Shown: one piece after another, positions 44,773 to 56,670 of the stretch
How positions within the stretch are numbered: the first letter of the stretch is position 1
Layout of the letters: every line of letters starts with the position of its first letter
Assembly (NCBI GenBank): GCA_001600095.1
Contig: BCIX01000001.1
Span: 3,001,198-3,065,197, forward strand
Length of the DNA stretch: 64,000 bases
Reading direction: 5' to 3'
DNA from: Bullera alba
Taxonomy: Eukaryota > Basidiomycota > Tremellomycetes > Tremellales > Bulleraceae
Position numbers and translations under genes: made by a program
The notes under the pieces: generated by a model
What the model was told of the DNA's origin: nothing
Database searches by the model: none
Seen by the model: the letters and a program-made list of their open reading frames with translations, nothing else

Positions 44773-47700
44773 ATGAAGGTCATTCCTGACAAGTCTCACG
44801 AGTATCACTACTCGCCATACCCTCCACCACCACCCCCTCCAGCCGGTGGTCTCGCCTCGGGCTCGTCTTCGCCAAATTCCTTCGCTCCGCCCCCAGTCTC
44901 GAGGAAAGGCTCAAAGAAGGATAAAGTCCAACGCCAACAGTCCCCTCCAAACGAGGATGCGACGACGTACAAGGTCGCTCGGGCTATATCGTCCTGTACG
45001 AGGTGTCGTCAGCGAAAGCAGAAATGTGATGGTGAGCAGTCAATCCCTCCTGTGTAAATCCGACTTGATTGCTTATACTTCGCGAATAGGCAAGTTGCCC
45101 GCTTGCACGGCCTGCGACAGGGCCAAAGTCGAGTGTATAGGCTTCGATGCTATCAGCAAGACCAATGTGTCGAGAAAGTGAGTGCAAGTACTGACCGCCA
45201 GAGTAGCAGAACTCATCCCTCTTCCTAGCTATCTCCACTCGCTCGAGCAGGAGGTCGCGACGCTCAGAGCCCAGATAGCGGCTATGAGTCAGAATACAGA
45301 CGACAATGGTGCCAGTATGGTCAAGCGAGAGATCGCAGAAAGAGCCTCGGAAGCCGTACAGACTTTCTCTCGACCGCACCCAGAGAGCGGATTCGCGCGA
45401 CCATCCGACCTGCTTATCGACCCGTCGTTACAGAATGAGACAGGCGAGAGCTCCTTACGATCACCATGGGATTCTCCCGGGTTTGCCGGCCAGTTTCCTC
45501 ATCGCAGGCACTCCGAGTTCGCCTTCTCTTCCTCTGGATTCGACTCACCAAGGTCACCATACACCCCTGGGCATAGTACCAGTGCGAGCAGGACTCAAAT
45601 GATGGGACAGCAGAGCGGTATCGGGGCCTCGTCCTTGACGCGCCTTGTACACGACGCTGCGTTCAAGACGGGCCATGCGCAAAATGCCTATACTCAACTA
45701 CATGCCCTGGGAGCGAATCAAACTGGTTCTGAGAAGGGCAGCGATTACTCTGCGGCCGACACACCCCAACTCGACAGTGTAGTCCCTTCGCCCCAGGATC
45801 CACCAGCAGGCAAATCTGGCCAAGCGACATCCGCTTCTACCTCAGCGCCCAGTAATGCACATTTCCGGCCACCGACATCTTCTCCACTGGCTACCGCCGC
45901 TTCGGTGTCCAGTGGCAAGTCGAGCAGTGCGAAAAGGCGTCATTTCTCCGTACCGCCTCTACCGCCCCAACCTGCCGTGGAACGTCTCGTAGCTGCATAT
46001 GTCGACTTTGTGGGGGTCACGGCGCCGATCATACACATACCCTCTCTGGGCAAGCAACTCATCAAGATCAGGGAGAACAGGGATGTCGAGCAGAGCGATA
46101 TCTTCGTGGTTATGATGGTACTGGGTAAGCTGCCTCGAACATTTCGACTCCAGCTGCTAACAAATCTGCAGCATTGAGTACAATGGCATCATCACGATTC
46201 GTCGACCCTCCAGACGAGCTGCGAGCCTGCTCCGAGGCCTTTCACGCTGAAGCTATGAAACACATGGATGCAGTGTTCGAGGAGCAAAGCTATGGTGGGT
46301 GGAAATCGATCTCTGCGGCATCTGGCATGCTGATGCTCTTTTCAGTCGGTCTCCAAGCGATCCTCCTGCTCGTTTGGTACTCCCTCCTCAACCCGGACAA
46401 AGGCTCAATCTGGTTCTTGATCGGACTCGCCACGCGAACCTGCGTCGACCTTGGCTTCCACAACGAGCACAACATCGACATCACCCATTTCGACGCTCTC
46501 GAACTCGACATGCGTCGGCGGTTGTTCTGGGTGACGTATAAAATGGATCGGCTTCTTTCCCAGGCTCTAGGTCGACCACCCAGTATTCCCGATGGGTACA
46601 TCAGCGTGCCGCTTCCTTCAAGCCTGCACGATGTCGATATCCACTCCAACGACTTTGGTCCGCTCACCGGCGAGCCATGCTCCTACAAAGCAGTGTTCCT
46701 ACACACTACAAAGTTGAGACAATTGCAGTCCGAGATCCTCGATTGCACCTACGGCCTGCATAGACCGGATGGAACGTTGAACGTGCCCCCGCCAGAATGG
46801 TTCGACGACTGTTTCGAGAGGTTGAAGGAATGGCTCGCTACATCTCCCGAGCCCAGGGGCACTGTCTCCTCTGAGGGATACGCTATTTCCTTCCACAGTG
46901 AGTAGATCCTAGCGCCAGATGGCATAAAATACCCATTTACATGTCTTAGACTCCGCGCTGCTCCTCTTCCGACCGTCACTGGGATGCGAGAGACCGGGCA
47001 GGAAAGCGCTGTCGACAGTCTTGGCCAGTTCGAGCTATGTCATCAGGATCTACCGGAGGATGCAGCTCAACAACAGGATAAGCTGGCTCTGGATGACCGT
47101 GAGTACCGCCCCGTGTGTGGGAAATGCCGCTGATCTTTCGGGTCGCCAGAGTCATTGGTCCTTCATGGCGGGTCTGTCTTTCCTCTATGCCTTCTTCAAC
47201 CTGTATACCATCGGAGGCGTCCCCGGCGTCCCAACACTGGAGGAAGCAATGGCGGACATCGAGTCGTGCATGGCTGTATTGGAATATCTTGCCCGTGAGT
47301 CGATTGAGACGCAGTCCACTGAATGAAGACTGACGGTCCTATGTCCATCTCAGCTCGAGTGCCCTCTGCTGGCGCTTGTCACGACACGATGCAGACACTG
47401 TCCAAAGCGATCATGGAACAGCTGCAGTCTATCTCTTCGACCACATCGCCCGGAGGTCGTGGCGCTTTGCGATCGGCACCTATATCGTCATCTCGAGACG
47501 ACCCACTGCCAAACGAATCGTTCCCTGCTCCCCTCCCTGCCATCGCATTGCCATACGAGCTGTCATTACTGGACAACCTGTTTGTAAACCCCATGGCTCA
47601 GCACAACAAAGCATCCGACTACACCAACGGTAACAAGTGCAAGAAGAACGGCAAGAAGGACGAGCAGGATGGCAACAATGCCTCTTCCGGCGCGTATGGT

Positions 47701-48222
47701 TCCAGCTCCAATGGGGCTTATGGCGGTTCTCATGGTTCACGAGGGGATCGATCGATGGGACCACCACAGGGATTCCCTCCTAATGCCTTTGGAGGCAACA
47801 CCCTCCCTGGCTCTGCGTCAACGGCTGGAGGCAATACTATTGGACTACAAGCGTACGGTATGGCTGCTCAGATGGGAAATGGTAAATCCAGCGGTACAAT
47901 CGCTCCTCATGGCGCATTCTCCCCTTCAACCATGGGACTCGGCGACTCTTCCACTCGTAACGGCACACCCCAGTCGTATGGCTATGACAGCAGTAAAGCC
48001 GGACAAGGACAGAGTGACACGTCGGCATTGGACGATTTGGCAGCGGCGGCAAATGGTTCAATGGCAATGACGAGCGATGGACAAGCTGCGGGGACAGCAG
48101 GAGCCGGGGCTAGTGGCGCTTTCGACATGTTCAGCTTTTTGATGGATGAGGAAGGTGGCCTTGCCGGATCAGGCAATTGGGATGCTCTGGACATTCCAAG
48201 CGACTTTGGGCTCTGGAGTTGA
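44773..48222 (+). CDS. Zn2Cys6 fungal transcription factor
   Basis: A large regulator of about 1,030 residues. After a Pro/Ser-rich start, the binuclear zinc cluster spans an intron: SSCTRCRQRKQKCDG then KLPACTACDRAKVEC, giving C-x2-C-x6-C-x6-C-x2-C-x6-C. A linker and coiled coil follow (YLHSLEQEVATLRAQIAAM). The middle homology (fungal_trans) domain runs from about 45960 to 47300, with LVAAYVDFVGVTAPIIHIPSL, ILLLVWYSLLNP, ATRTCVDLGFHNEHN and MRRRLFWVTYKMDRLLSQALGRPPSIPD. The C-terminus is Gly/Ser/Asn-rich and ends with an acidic-hydrophobic block (GAFDMFSFLMDEEGG, then WDALDIPSDFGLWS), a likely activation domain. The target genes cannot be read from sequence. Confidence 0.88.
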
Positions 48223-48652
48223 GGACTGGAAGTTCTGACGCGGGGAAGAAGCCTGGTGCATTTCGGTAGATCAGGGTGTCAAGGCAGATAGAGCGGGGAT
48301 AATTGTATGTGTAGGCGAGTAGAAAAGAGTCGAAGACTCCTTCGTGACTCACCGCTATCAGTTCTGGATTGTATTGTATGTCTCTTCACATTAGATGCAA
48401 CATGTCCCCACCGCATCACCGCATCGCCGCATGCTCCCTTGTCATCGCAGCAAGACCGCTCGTAAAGTAACATACATGATCCAGGTGGTATATAGTATCA
48501 TGCTTCCCCTAGACTACCTCAAGTGGTGCCCTAAAGGCTTTTGATTGACAACTCTTTCTCCGCCTCTTCCCTCAAGCCCAGCCAGACTCCTCCCAAGTCC
48601 ATCCTGGGCACACCACAGACACCACATTCCCAGCAATAATCCGCCAATTGCT
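48223..48652. other. Convergent 3' intergenic region (Zn2Cys6 factor / ILV6)
   Basis: A 430-bp gap between converging genes, with a small CACCGCATCACCGCATCGCCGCATG near-repeat at 48410-48432. No gene seen. Confidence 0.5.
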
Positions 48653-50150
48653 TATCCCGGTGGGAGCATGCTCAGGTCGACCTCGTCCGCGAGCTCGGCC
48701 ACATCCTCCTCCTCTCCGTACCTCGGAATAGGCGTTCGCGGCAGGACCATCACACCTGTCCCACATACATCAGCACTAGAAACGGTCACTGAGCTGGACT
48801 GGACTCACCGGATCGAGCGGCCTCGAGCACACCAAATGGCCTAATCAGACTCAAGAACGCGTCGAGTCTTGACGACTTTGCCGTCAATTCGACAATACAG
48901 CTGTTCTCGGCAACGTCGACGACTCTTCCGCCGAACTGGTCGGCCAGAGTCTTGATCGCGCTCAGGTGCAAGTTCTTGGCAATGAGCGCTTCCGAAGCAG
49001 ACAGCCCATCATGTCGGACCGGGTACAGGGGTGACGAGCTTTGTGGCTGCGCAGAACCAGAGCTCTCGAATGTCCTAGCGAGTCGGTTCTCAGCCTCGAG
49101 TTTGGGGTCCGAAGGCGTTTTCGAGGATTGCGCTACGAATTCAGGCGCGTTCTGGTGATCCTGGTTCTCAATGGCTCGGTCGAACGAAGCGCTGTCGCTG
49201 TTCGTGGGGGACGAGGAGAGCTGATCCTGGGCGTACTCGGGTCCGAGGGTGGAGACCTTGGCGAGGAGTAGTTCCCGCTCGATGATCGACGTTCGGGTGT
49301 AGTCAAGCACCGCCCACACGGGGACCTGAGCGGGGCAAGGCGTCAGGTCTGCACCGGAGGATTTTGTCCGTTAGCCGTGACTCACCAAATCTTCCAGTTG
49401 CCTCCTGGCCTGCTCAATCACACCATCCTGCCCTCTGAGGACGATGCACATTCGAGAGAGATCTCTGATCTCAGTCTGACACACCACGAGCGAGTCTGCG
49501 GATCGTCAGTTCGTGTTCAGGCGCCGGGGCGTGTATCGGCCGAAAAGTGATTGGACGGGAGTTCGGACGCATCCAAAGTGCCAAAGATCCAATCCACCTC
49601 CTTCAAACGTTTCCGTTCATCCCAACTATGATGGATGACGCCCTGTAGACTCACCAATGTTGAATCCTCTTCCTGCTAGGATACCGGACACTCTGGACAA
49701 CACTCCTGGCTCGTTCTGCACGAGACAGTTCAGCAAATGTCTAGCGTCGGGAGGATCAGCTACTACAACGCAGCCGCCGGACGTTCTCGAAGAGTATCAG
49801 TTTGCTCACCGCTTGTATGGCTCGGTGCTGGGTGGAGGCGTGTTGTAGAGGATGTTTGTAACGGCTTCTTCGGCCGAGGGCGCTCTTGGATGCTGAGCAG
49901 AGAGGTGAGGCAGCCGTCTCGCTGGTCGGTGCATCTTGTCTACAAGTCGTGTGGTCAGCTCTAGAAAACACCTCCAGCTGGTGCCAGGGAACTGATGTGG
50001 CATTCCGCACTCACAATCAAGAGCAGACGTCGAATCATCAATAGGACGGGGTTTGGACGAGGAAGCCCTGGCAGGGGTGTTGGACGCCCATCTCGCCAAG
50101 ACCTGGAGGTTGGCACCTCGCGAAGGTGTAGGTAGAGCTCTGAAAGCCAT
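48653..50150 (-). CDS. ILV6: Acetolactate synthase regulatory subunit
   Basis: The small subunit of the mitochondrial enzyme that starts branched-chain amino-acid synthesis; it activates Ilv2 and gives valine feedback. The N-terminus (MAFRALPTPSRGANLQVLARWASNTPARA) is a mitochondrial presequence. The ACT domain reads HLLNCLVQNEPGVLSRVSGILAGRGFNI then DSLVVCQTEIRDLSRMCIVLRGQ across introns. The middle carries an insertion rich in Ser, Gln and Glu, and the C-terminal domain has IAKNLHLSAIKTLADQFGGRVVDVAENSCIVELTAKSSRLDAFLSLIRPFGVLEAARS, ending VDLSMLPPG. The first intron (about 49945-50014) is a multiple of three without a stop, so an unspliced form would stay in frame. About 395 residues. Confidence 0.93.
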
Positions 50151-51216
50151 GTTGCGTGACGCTGCTGTTGGTGTCGACGTCGAGTTGCACTTTGGCGAGC
50201 TGGTACAGCTTGATCTATACTTTTTCGCCTGCTCGCACCGGCAAGGAAGTGTCTCTGACTGAGTCGAAGTCGGGATACACGGAATCAAAAAAGTCAAAAC
50301 GAGATCCCGCACGGAGTGACGGAAGATGTCCGTGTGTGACGTCTCCGAAGGCGGTCTCCTCCGCTGACTCGAAGCACCAGCGATTTGCCAATTTTGCCAC
50401 CGGGCTTCCAGGCACACTCTCAAACTTGATATACCCCGTGTGGTTGAGTGTTGTTTCAGGGCTGATTGATTGTTTACACTGATTCGATTGTTTGCGCTCG
50501 GGACCACCCATCCGATGAGCATCTTGGGGGTATAGCGTCTCGAGAACAATGCCTAATGTCCAAGTGGCACTGATAGATCCCATGCGACAGGTGCATGTCA
50601 ATACGACCACATGGGAGCCCGTCGCTATGGACGAGACGAGGCACAGGGTGTGTTGGAGCGTTTGTATTGTGGATGAGACAGATGAAGCCGATGAGGGGGA
50701 AGCCCGTCCGGGCCAGGAATAGGACCTGACAGGACCTGACGGCTCTCGGCCAGTGATGAATGCATGTCGCGCGGTGTCCCTTTACGCTTGGACCGGCGGC
50801 GGACCCCCTTTTGAGGATGACACAGACCTCCCCCTTAGCTTGGACCTTTGGCTCGGCGGTGACGAAGGACGCAAAGCCAGCCCGTCGTCAAGCTCCTCCC
50901 CTAATATATCCCGCGTTTTGATCGTGTCCTTCCTTTCTTACTCATACAGTTCAATCACTCAACGCTCGACTCCTCGACAACCTCGACACTCTCGACAAAC
51001 TCACTCACACTCATTTCAACCACCACACTCGCTCAAACCGTCAACCACGACCTCGTCATCATCGACAACCACCCCACCCAGCCACCTCGACCAGCAACCA
51101 AATAGCACAAAGGAACCAAAACAATTGGCTTAGCACCCACTCTCGAACCTATCGACTCTTTAGACCAACCCGCTAAAGCTTACCCTTGCAACATCCACCT
51201 CTTACCCGTCGACGCA
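50151..51216. promoter_or_regulatory. Divergent intergenic region (ILV6 / Kre9-like), long C/A-rich leader
   Basis: A 1,066-bp gap between divergent genes. From about 50935 to 51216 the plus strand is strongly C/A/T-rich with almost no G (many CACTC, CAACC and CGACAA words), a typical long 5' leader of a strongly expressed fungal gene. A TATATCCCGCG word lies at about 50903. No gene seen. Confidence 0.5.
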
Positions 51217-52010
51217 ATGTTCAACAAAGTCTTCAGCACCATCGCCGCCCTGGCCCTCGTCCAGACTGCCCTTGCCGGGGTCTACATCACCGAGCCCGTT
51301 GGCAACACGGTCAGCGTCGGTGGAGAGACCATCACCGTCAAGTGGGGTGAGTAAATCTTCCTTAGTCCATCGACTTCGTACTGACCTTCGTCTCAGCCGA
51401 CAACGGACAGTCGCCCTCCGTTGCCGACATCGGACCATGCTCGATCGACATCTACACCGGAAACGTCAACTCGCAAACCCTCCTGCAAAACCTAGGTGCC
51501 TCGGTCGACGTCTCGAAAACATCGCAAATCATGACCACGATTGACACCTCGATCGGAGAGGATGGCGACTACTACTTTGTCCGATTCACCAGTCTCGGTC
51601 TCAAGGACAGCAAGAACCCTCAGTACCCTTACCAGTCTTTCTCCGCCAAATTCACGTGAGTGCTCCTTTGGCCAACACCGCCAGAGACCGAACTGACCCC
51701 TTTGCTCTAGGATCAACCACCTACAAGGTAAATTCAACGCTACCGTGCTCGCTCAGATCCAGGACGATGCCCCTGCCCCATCAGTGAGTACAGCCAGGCG
51801 TATCTCTCTGGAGCTTGAGACTGATCAAACGACTATTAGGCCGCTGCTGCCAGCGTCGTCGCCTCCGCCAAACCCTCTGCTTCCGCCAAGGCATCGACAT
51901 CAGTCGGTGCCTCGCCCGCAAAGTCGACAGGTGCCGGCTCGCTGTCGTACGGCGTTTCCGGAACCGTCGTCGCCCTGTTCGCCGGTCTCGCCACCTACGT
52001 CTCGTACTAA
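51217..52010 (+). CDS. Kre9/Knh1-domain GPI-anchored cell-surface protein
   Basis: The protein starts with a clear signal peptide (MFNKVFSTIAALALVQTALA) and goes straight into the Ig-like Kre9/Knh1 N-terminal domain: GVYITEPVGNTVSVGGETITVKW. The domain continues with IDIYTGNVNSQTLLQNLG, GDYYFVRFTSLG and YQSFSAKFT. A Ser/Ala/Lys-rich stretch follows, and the C-terminus has a small-residue site (GAGSLSYG) and hydrophobic tail (TVVALFAGLATYVSY), a GPI-attachment signal. Four exons, about 205 residues. Family members sit in the wall or plasma membrane and have been linked to beta-glucan or to abundant small surface proteins in basidiomycetes. The long C-rich leader suggests high expression. Confidence 0.88.
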
Positions 52011-52400
52011 GTGGAGTGTGGAGCGCGGTCATCTATCGGAAGTGAAGCAAGCAGTGGAGCGGAGGAGCATGAGGAGTCTCTACCAAATAACTGATTTATA
52101 ACGATAACGAATCCTCCTTCTCTCTCTTTTCGCGTTATCTTAAACGTCTCGAGGACATTTCTTAAACGCCAACTCATGTGATGAATAGACGAATTGTACC
52201 CTTCATCACCGTATTCCCCCTTGTTCTTTGCACTCCCTTTTCTAGCCTTGATGGCTATACGTATACCCGGGCTTTAGGACGACAATGACAGAGATGTACA
52301 TGGTGTCTGAAGCGTCTGATATGCCGTGTCCTTTTTCAGGACCTGATCTGCATCGTACAACAGGTATGAGGGTGTCGTACAATCCAGATGCTAGGTATTC
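52011..52400. other. Convergent 3' intergenic region (Kre9-like / DSC3)
   Basis: A 390-bp gap between converging genes, T/C-rich on the plus strand. No gene seen. Confidence 0.5.
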
Positions 52401-53995
52401 CTAGTTCATGAACCGCAGGGCACCAAAAGCGACGTTGATAAGGGTCCCGAGCAGAATGCCCATCTAGACGATCGTCGTTAGCTCTCAAGTCATTCTCAAA
52501 CCATCTCTCCGCTGTGATGACCCACCTGCATTCTCTTGCCAAATACGACAGCCTCCACCATTTCACCACCGATCCCGTGGGTGTTGGCCACTCTAGCACT
52601 GGCCTCGTCTCCAGCCCTGTCCCTATCCGCGGCTTCTTCGTCGTAGTCCTGGGAATCGGCCTCGACGTCGGCGTCGGCGAAATTGGGCAGGGGCGAGTCC
52701 CGGAAGTAGAAGAATGGCAAAATGGGAAAGAGAAATCCCGTCAGAAGGCCGTTCAGGATCGAGGTGTACATTCCCTCGGTGGTGGCTAACAACGCATCAG
52801 CTTTCTTGGGTCGTACCAGCTTTGCGCTGAACAGATGTTTCTGTTTCGTTACTCACTCTCCGCGGTATCTGCCGTCAGATCCCCTTCGATCCACTGCTCT
52901 TCCAGCGCACGGGCATGCTCGTCATCTGTCAGTAGATTAGCCGGGGACCATGAATTCAGAAAGGTATCCGGATAAGATTGACCCACTCTGATCCCCTAGG
53001 TCCATGCCTTCTGGCACCTCCTCCCCTCTGCTCTCGTAGAACTGCCTCCGCATCTGAGCGACCTCCGCTGCACTCAGTCCCGCATCAAGCAGCACATCGA
53101 ATCCACGACGACGAGGAGCCGTAGGCTAGGTGAATAGTCAGTGACTACCTCGACATGCCATTGCATTCGGAGTGACAACTACCTCCTCCACGTCATCTTG
53201 GGGTGTTGCACTCTTGTCCTCTTTCGATCCGACGTTACAGTGTAGAAACACCTTGTCACTGGGCAGCTGTTTCGACTTCCGGTGTGACCTCGAAATGCCA
53301 AGGGGACTGGATCCGGGAGTGGCCTCCTTGTCCCGACCAGTGCCATGGTCTTTCGTATCCTCGGTCAATCCGACTTCCTTGAGTACACTCTCGACATCAC
53401 CGCCCACTCCCCCTGCTTGTCGCTTGACCCGCTCCTCTAGCGATCGAAGCCATGGAAGTAGGAGGATTCCATCCGTCAGCAGTCTTCCGGAGTGTATCAA
53501 TCGGAGCGATGACTCCGATAGCGCGGGCCGCAGATGGCGTATCTGGCTAAGTCAGCCCGCCATACCCTAAACTCTCCTTTATCCATCACCCAGCGGGTAT
53601 GGGTATATGACACATACCTGGTCCTTGACTGATCCTACCGACTGTCCCTCCTCGATCCAGATCTCAAGATTTCCACCTCCCTCTGCCCCTTCACCACTGA
53701 AGATGACATTCACGGGCCGCCCAGTGCCTTGCGGCGTGCTAGGGGACTCGGGGCTTGAAGGCCGGGGGAAGGGATACGACCGTTGTGCTTCGATTTCATC
53801 TTGATCTTCTGCCTTCTGCTTCCCTTTTGACCTATCGGACGAAGTTGTTGGATAGTGGGACTGTCCAGAGGCCCGACGGGCGAGCTTGGAGCGAAGGGTA
53901 TTGGGGGATGAAGGTGACGTTCCGAGTGATGAGCCGGACGTGACGGGAGGAGGCAAGAGTGGCTCCTGATCAGACGGCATGGTGCGCTGAGACAT
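52401..53995 (-). CDS. DSC3: Golgi Dsc E3 ligase complex subunit 3
   Basis: Dsc3 is the ubiquitin-like subunit of the membrane Dsc E3 ligase that, in fission yeast and Cryptococcus-type fungi, activates SREBP and sorts Golgi membrane proteins. After a Ser/Pro-rich N-terminus (MSQRTMPSDQEPLLPPP) the ubiquitin-like domain reads VNVIFSGEG, LEIWIEEGQSVGSVKDQ, then IRHLRPALSESSLRLIHSGRLLTDG across an intron. The C-terminal half has PTAPRRRGFDVLLDAGLSAAEVAQMRRQF (the DUF2407 C-terminal box), TTEGMYTSILNGLLTGFLFPILPFFYFR (membrane helix with Pro-rich loop) and a final helix MGILLGTLINVAFGALRFMN. About 430 residues, six exons. An alternative start is five codons in (MPSDQ). Confidence 0.9.
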
Positions 53996-54325
53996 AATAT
54001 GAGGCCGCCAAGGTATGTCCTGAATATGCTGTCGCGCAGGCGCGGAATCGTGCAGTCAGATGACAGCTTCGGTCGAGTTCACACAAGTTCACAAGTCACA
54101 ACGAGTTCACCAATGTTAAAGCTTAAAGGATCGCAACCGCACTCGCACGGTTCGGACCGAGGAGGACGTTCCAGGCGACCGCCGCTTCCGTGGGAAGTCA
54201 AGTGTTGTTTTGACAACCAGCGGTCCTTGCAATGTCGCTGTCTTCCTGCAGCTTTCCTTGACTCCATGTACCTCAGGACAAATCCTGCTGTCATCTCCCG
54301 TTCAGCTGAGAGCTCCTAGTCCGAG
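53996..54325. promoter_or_regulatory. Divergent intergenic region (DSC3 / TFIIIC sub6-like)
   Basis: A 330-bp gap between divergent genes. The word GTTCACA(A/G) occurs three times around 54075-54112 (TTCACACAAGTTCACAAGTC...GTTCACCAATG). No gene seen. Confidence 0.45.
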
Positions 54326-56143
54326 ATGTCGGCGAACAAGGTCCAGACTCCGGCGGAGATCCAGAGAATCATGGAGACCGGCCGGAAGATCGTCCCGGAT
54401 CAGTGGAAGTCGGTCGAGTCATTCGACGACGTTGATGAGGATGAGTACGAGTCAGACGAGGAGGTGGGTGCGGATTTTCAGACCACAACCGTTCTTCCTG
54501 ACACCTTCAATGGATGCAATAAGGAGCAATGGACTGACAGCGAGTCAGGAATTATACATCGTGCTTGATCTGGGAGCAGGGGTGGACACGAAGTCGCTCC
54601 TGGTGGAGAATCGTTATCAGCTGATCGTGAGTATGGTCAATACATAAATCACACACACGACGAGCTTGGCCCCGTGCCACCACTCTTAAAGCTGACAACA
54701 ACCATAGGGTTTGGACACACCAATGCCATTTCTGAAACTTGGCAGTAGAGCCTTTCAAGGTCAGATCACCCCACTGATCGGGGACGAGGTGATCCTCGGC
54801 TTCATCAGGAGTGAGTATTTGCCTGAAACTACAACGCGGTCTTCTACCCTGGCAGCACACTCTTACTGATATGATTGTAGACCAGGAGAACCCACACAAT
54901 CCCTCTCGTCCACCCATCTACTCGACCTCCGAGCGAATCACCTTCCAACCTATGACCATGATCTCAGATACAGCAGCCGGCCCATCCACCACCAACACTT
55001 CTTCCCAGCAGAACGGGGCAAGCGCAGTTGCTGATGAAGTGGGGAACATGGAGGGACTGAACATTACCAGGCAGTTCAAGGGAGCCAGAAGAGGCAGACG
55101 AGCTGTTTCGAACACTGGATCTCGATCGCCCGAAAAGGTCACCCAACCGCTATTGCCAGGAGCCAACGCGGAATCCGGACCGAGCACATCTCGGGGTCCA
55201 TATTTCACCTCGCCGGGTAGAGCGGCCCTTCCTCCCGACGCGGGAGATAACGGAGACGCAGCAGGAGGTTCATACATCGAGGGAATAGAGGGGACTCATG
55301 ATGAAGGCTCCACTTCGACACGAGCGGGCTTGGAGGCATCTGCCGAGCCAAAAAAGAAAGGTAGAGGAAAGACGAAGGGGAAATGGATCATCGACGATCT
55401 ACACGAGCTGGACGGAATGGACCTGGCTTTACTAGCCAAGGACTTTAGATGCAGGTCATGTCGGACTGCCAAACGTGGATACCACGCTGACTCTCAACAT
55501 AGTCGAGCTGAGTGAGGAGTTGCAAGCTGGAGGTGGAATCACGACCCCTTTCCACCCAGACACGAATCGCCAAATCAGCGCAGCCGACCTCGAACGCCTG
55601 AGGGCCGGTATACCCATGACAGCGAGACGTGCTCGGAAGAAGAAACCCCAAGGCGCCGATGGACCGGACAACGACGATACAGCGGCCGCTCCGAAGAGGG
55701 CTTCTAGTAGAAAAGGGAAGGAAAAGGCGGTGTCTGAGCCTCCAGACGGAGCTGAAGGCAGTACAGGGGAGAAGGACACGGAATATGCGGAGCAGAACGC
55801 AAGTAGGATCCAGGAGATCAATACCGCCGCGGGGCCGGCTTTCTTGGTGAGAGGAGGAGGGCCAAAGCCAAAGCGGGACAAGAGGAAGCACAAGCCTTCC
55901 ATCTCGCAATCAGTCGCGGAGTCCAGGGCGTCGAGGGGACATGCGAACGCAGGAGATGTCGGCGGGACGCCAACGACGCAGGGATTGGGGGATGGTGCGA
56001 TTGGACGTGTGGCACAGAGTTCTCCAGGGAGCGCTCAGCGCGAAGTGCAGGACAATGGGCCTCTGACCAATGACGATACTCCTGTGGAGGAGGTGTACGG
56101 AGAAGGCGAAGAAGAGGACGAGCCCCTCATGGAGATTGACTAG
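54326..56143 (+). CDS. TFIIIC sub6-type (tau55/Sfc7-like) protein
   Basis: The N-terminal half has the TFIIIC triple-barrel pattern: an acidic lead (SVESFDDVDEDEYESDEE), then ELYIVLDLGAGVDTKSLLVENRYQLI, GLDTPMPFLKLGSRAFQG and LIGDEVILGFI. That matches the small TFIIIC subunit (GTF3C6 in animals, Sfc7 in fission yeast), which helps RNA polymerase III factor assembly on tRNA genes. The long rest is hydrophilic: ERITFQPM, an RRGRRA patch, GRGKTKGKWIIDDLHELDGMDLALLAKDF, then, after an intron near 55460, LSEELQAGGGI and SAADLERLRAGIP, ending DEPLMEID. The exact donor near 55457-55462 is uncertain; one choice gives an early stop, the other (43-nt intron) keeps the frame. About 530 residues. Confidence 0.8.
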
Positions 56144-56259
56144 TAATACTATGACCAGGCCTCGTCATGCTACACTATCATACATTGATGGACGTACAGG
56201 TGGATGATACTATAAGAGACGAGGTTATAGACTGGACTATTCGTTTGCCGCTTAGGTCA

Positions 56260-56670
56260 TTAGGCGTCGACGGGCTTGGCTCGCTCGATACCCTCTGGGG
56301 CGGAAACCTCGGCCTTTCGACACGACTGGAAGTTGCCCATGCAGGTCTTGCACGTCTTGATGTCGCTGGAGTAGGGTCAGCACAAGGTTACATGTTGTTG
56401 TCGCCGAGGTGGAGAGTTGAGATGGCTGGGAGGCGGGATTGACTCACCCGGTGCACTCCATGGCAACGCAGCCATTACCCTTGCAGACCTCGCAAGAGCC
56501 TGGGTTGGCGGCACATCCTGCGACTTCAGACTTGGCGCAGTCAGAGGTGGCGGTCTGGCGGATAGTCAGCTGTATGTCGAGGTACGGTATCCTCAACGAG
56601 GGTATGGTGAAGACAGACAGCTACTCACGCCGCAGAAGGAACAATCCTTGGGGTTTCCAGAGCAAGACAT
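56260..56670 (-). CDS. Small 12-cysteine protein with three repeated cysteine modules
   Basis: Three exons on the minus strand (56670-56629, about 56553-56446 and about 56367-56260) give an 84-residue protein starting MSCSGNPKDCSFCG and ending IERAKPVDA. Its 12 cysteines are at residues 3, 10, 13, 20, 28, 35, 38, 43, 48, 55, 58 and 65. They form three modules of C-x6-C-x2-C-x6-C, the middle one with C-x4-C at its end. Two modules share an NP-x-(S/D)-C core. There is no signal peptide or membrane segment. The pattern suggests a metal-binding or redox protein of metallothionein-like kind, but it matches no metallothionein class I can name, so the function is open. The GT-AG splices and branch sites are clear, which supports a real gene. 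Confidence 0.82.

Noticed and set aside
49806..50549. Minus-strand frame extending ILV6 upstream by about 130 codons
   Set aside because: The presequence start at 50150 is a normal mitochondrial leader; upstream text shows no conservation and lies in the divergent promoter.
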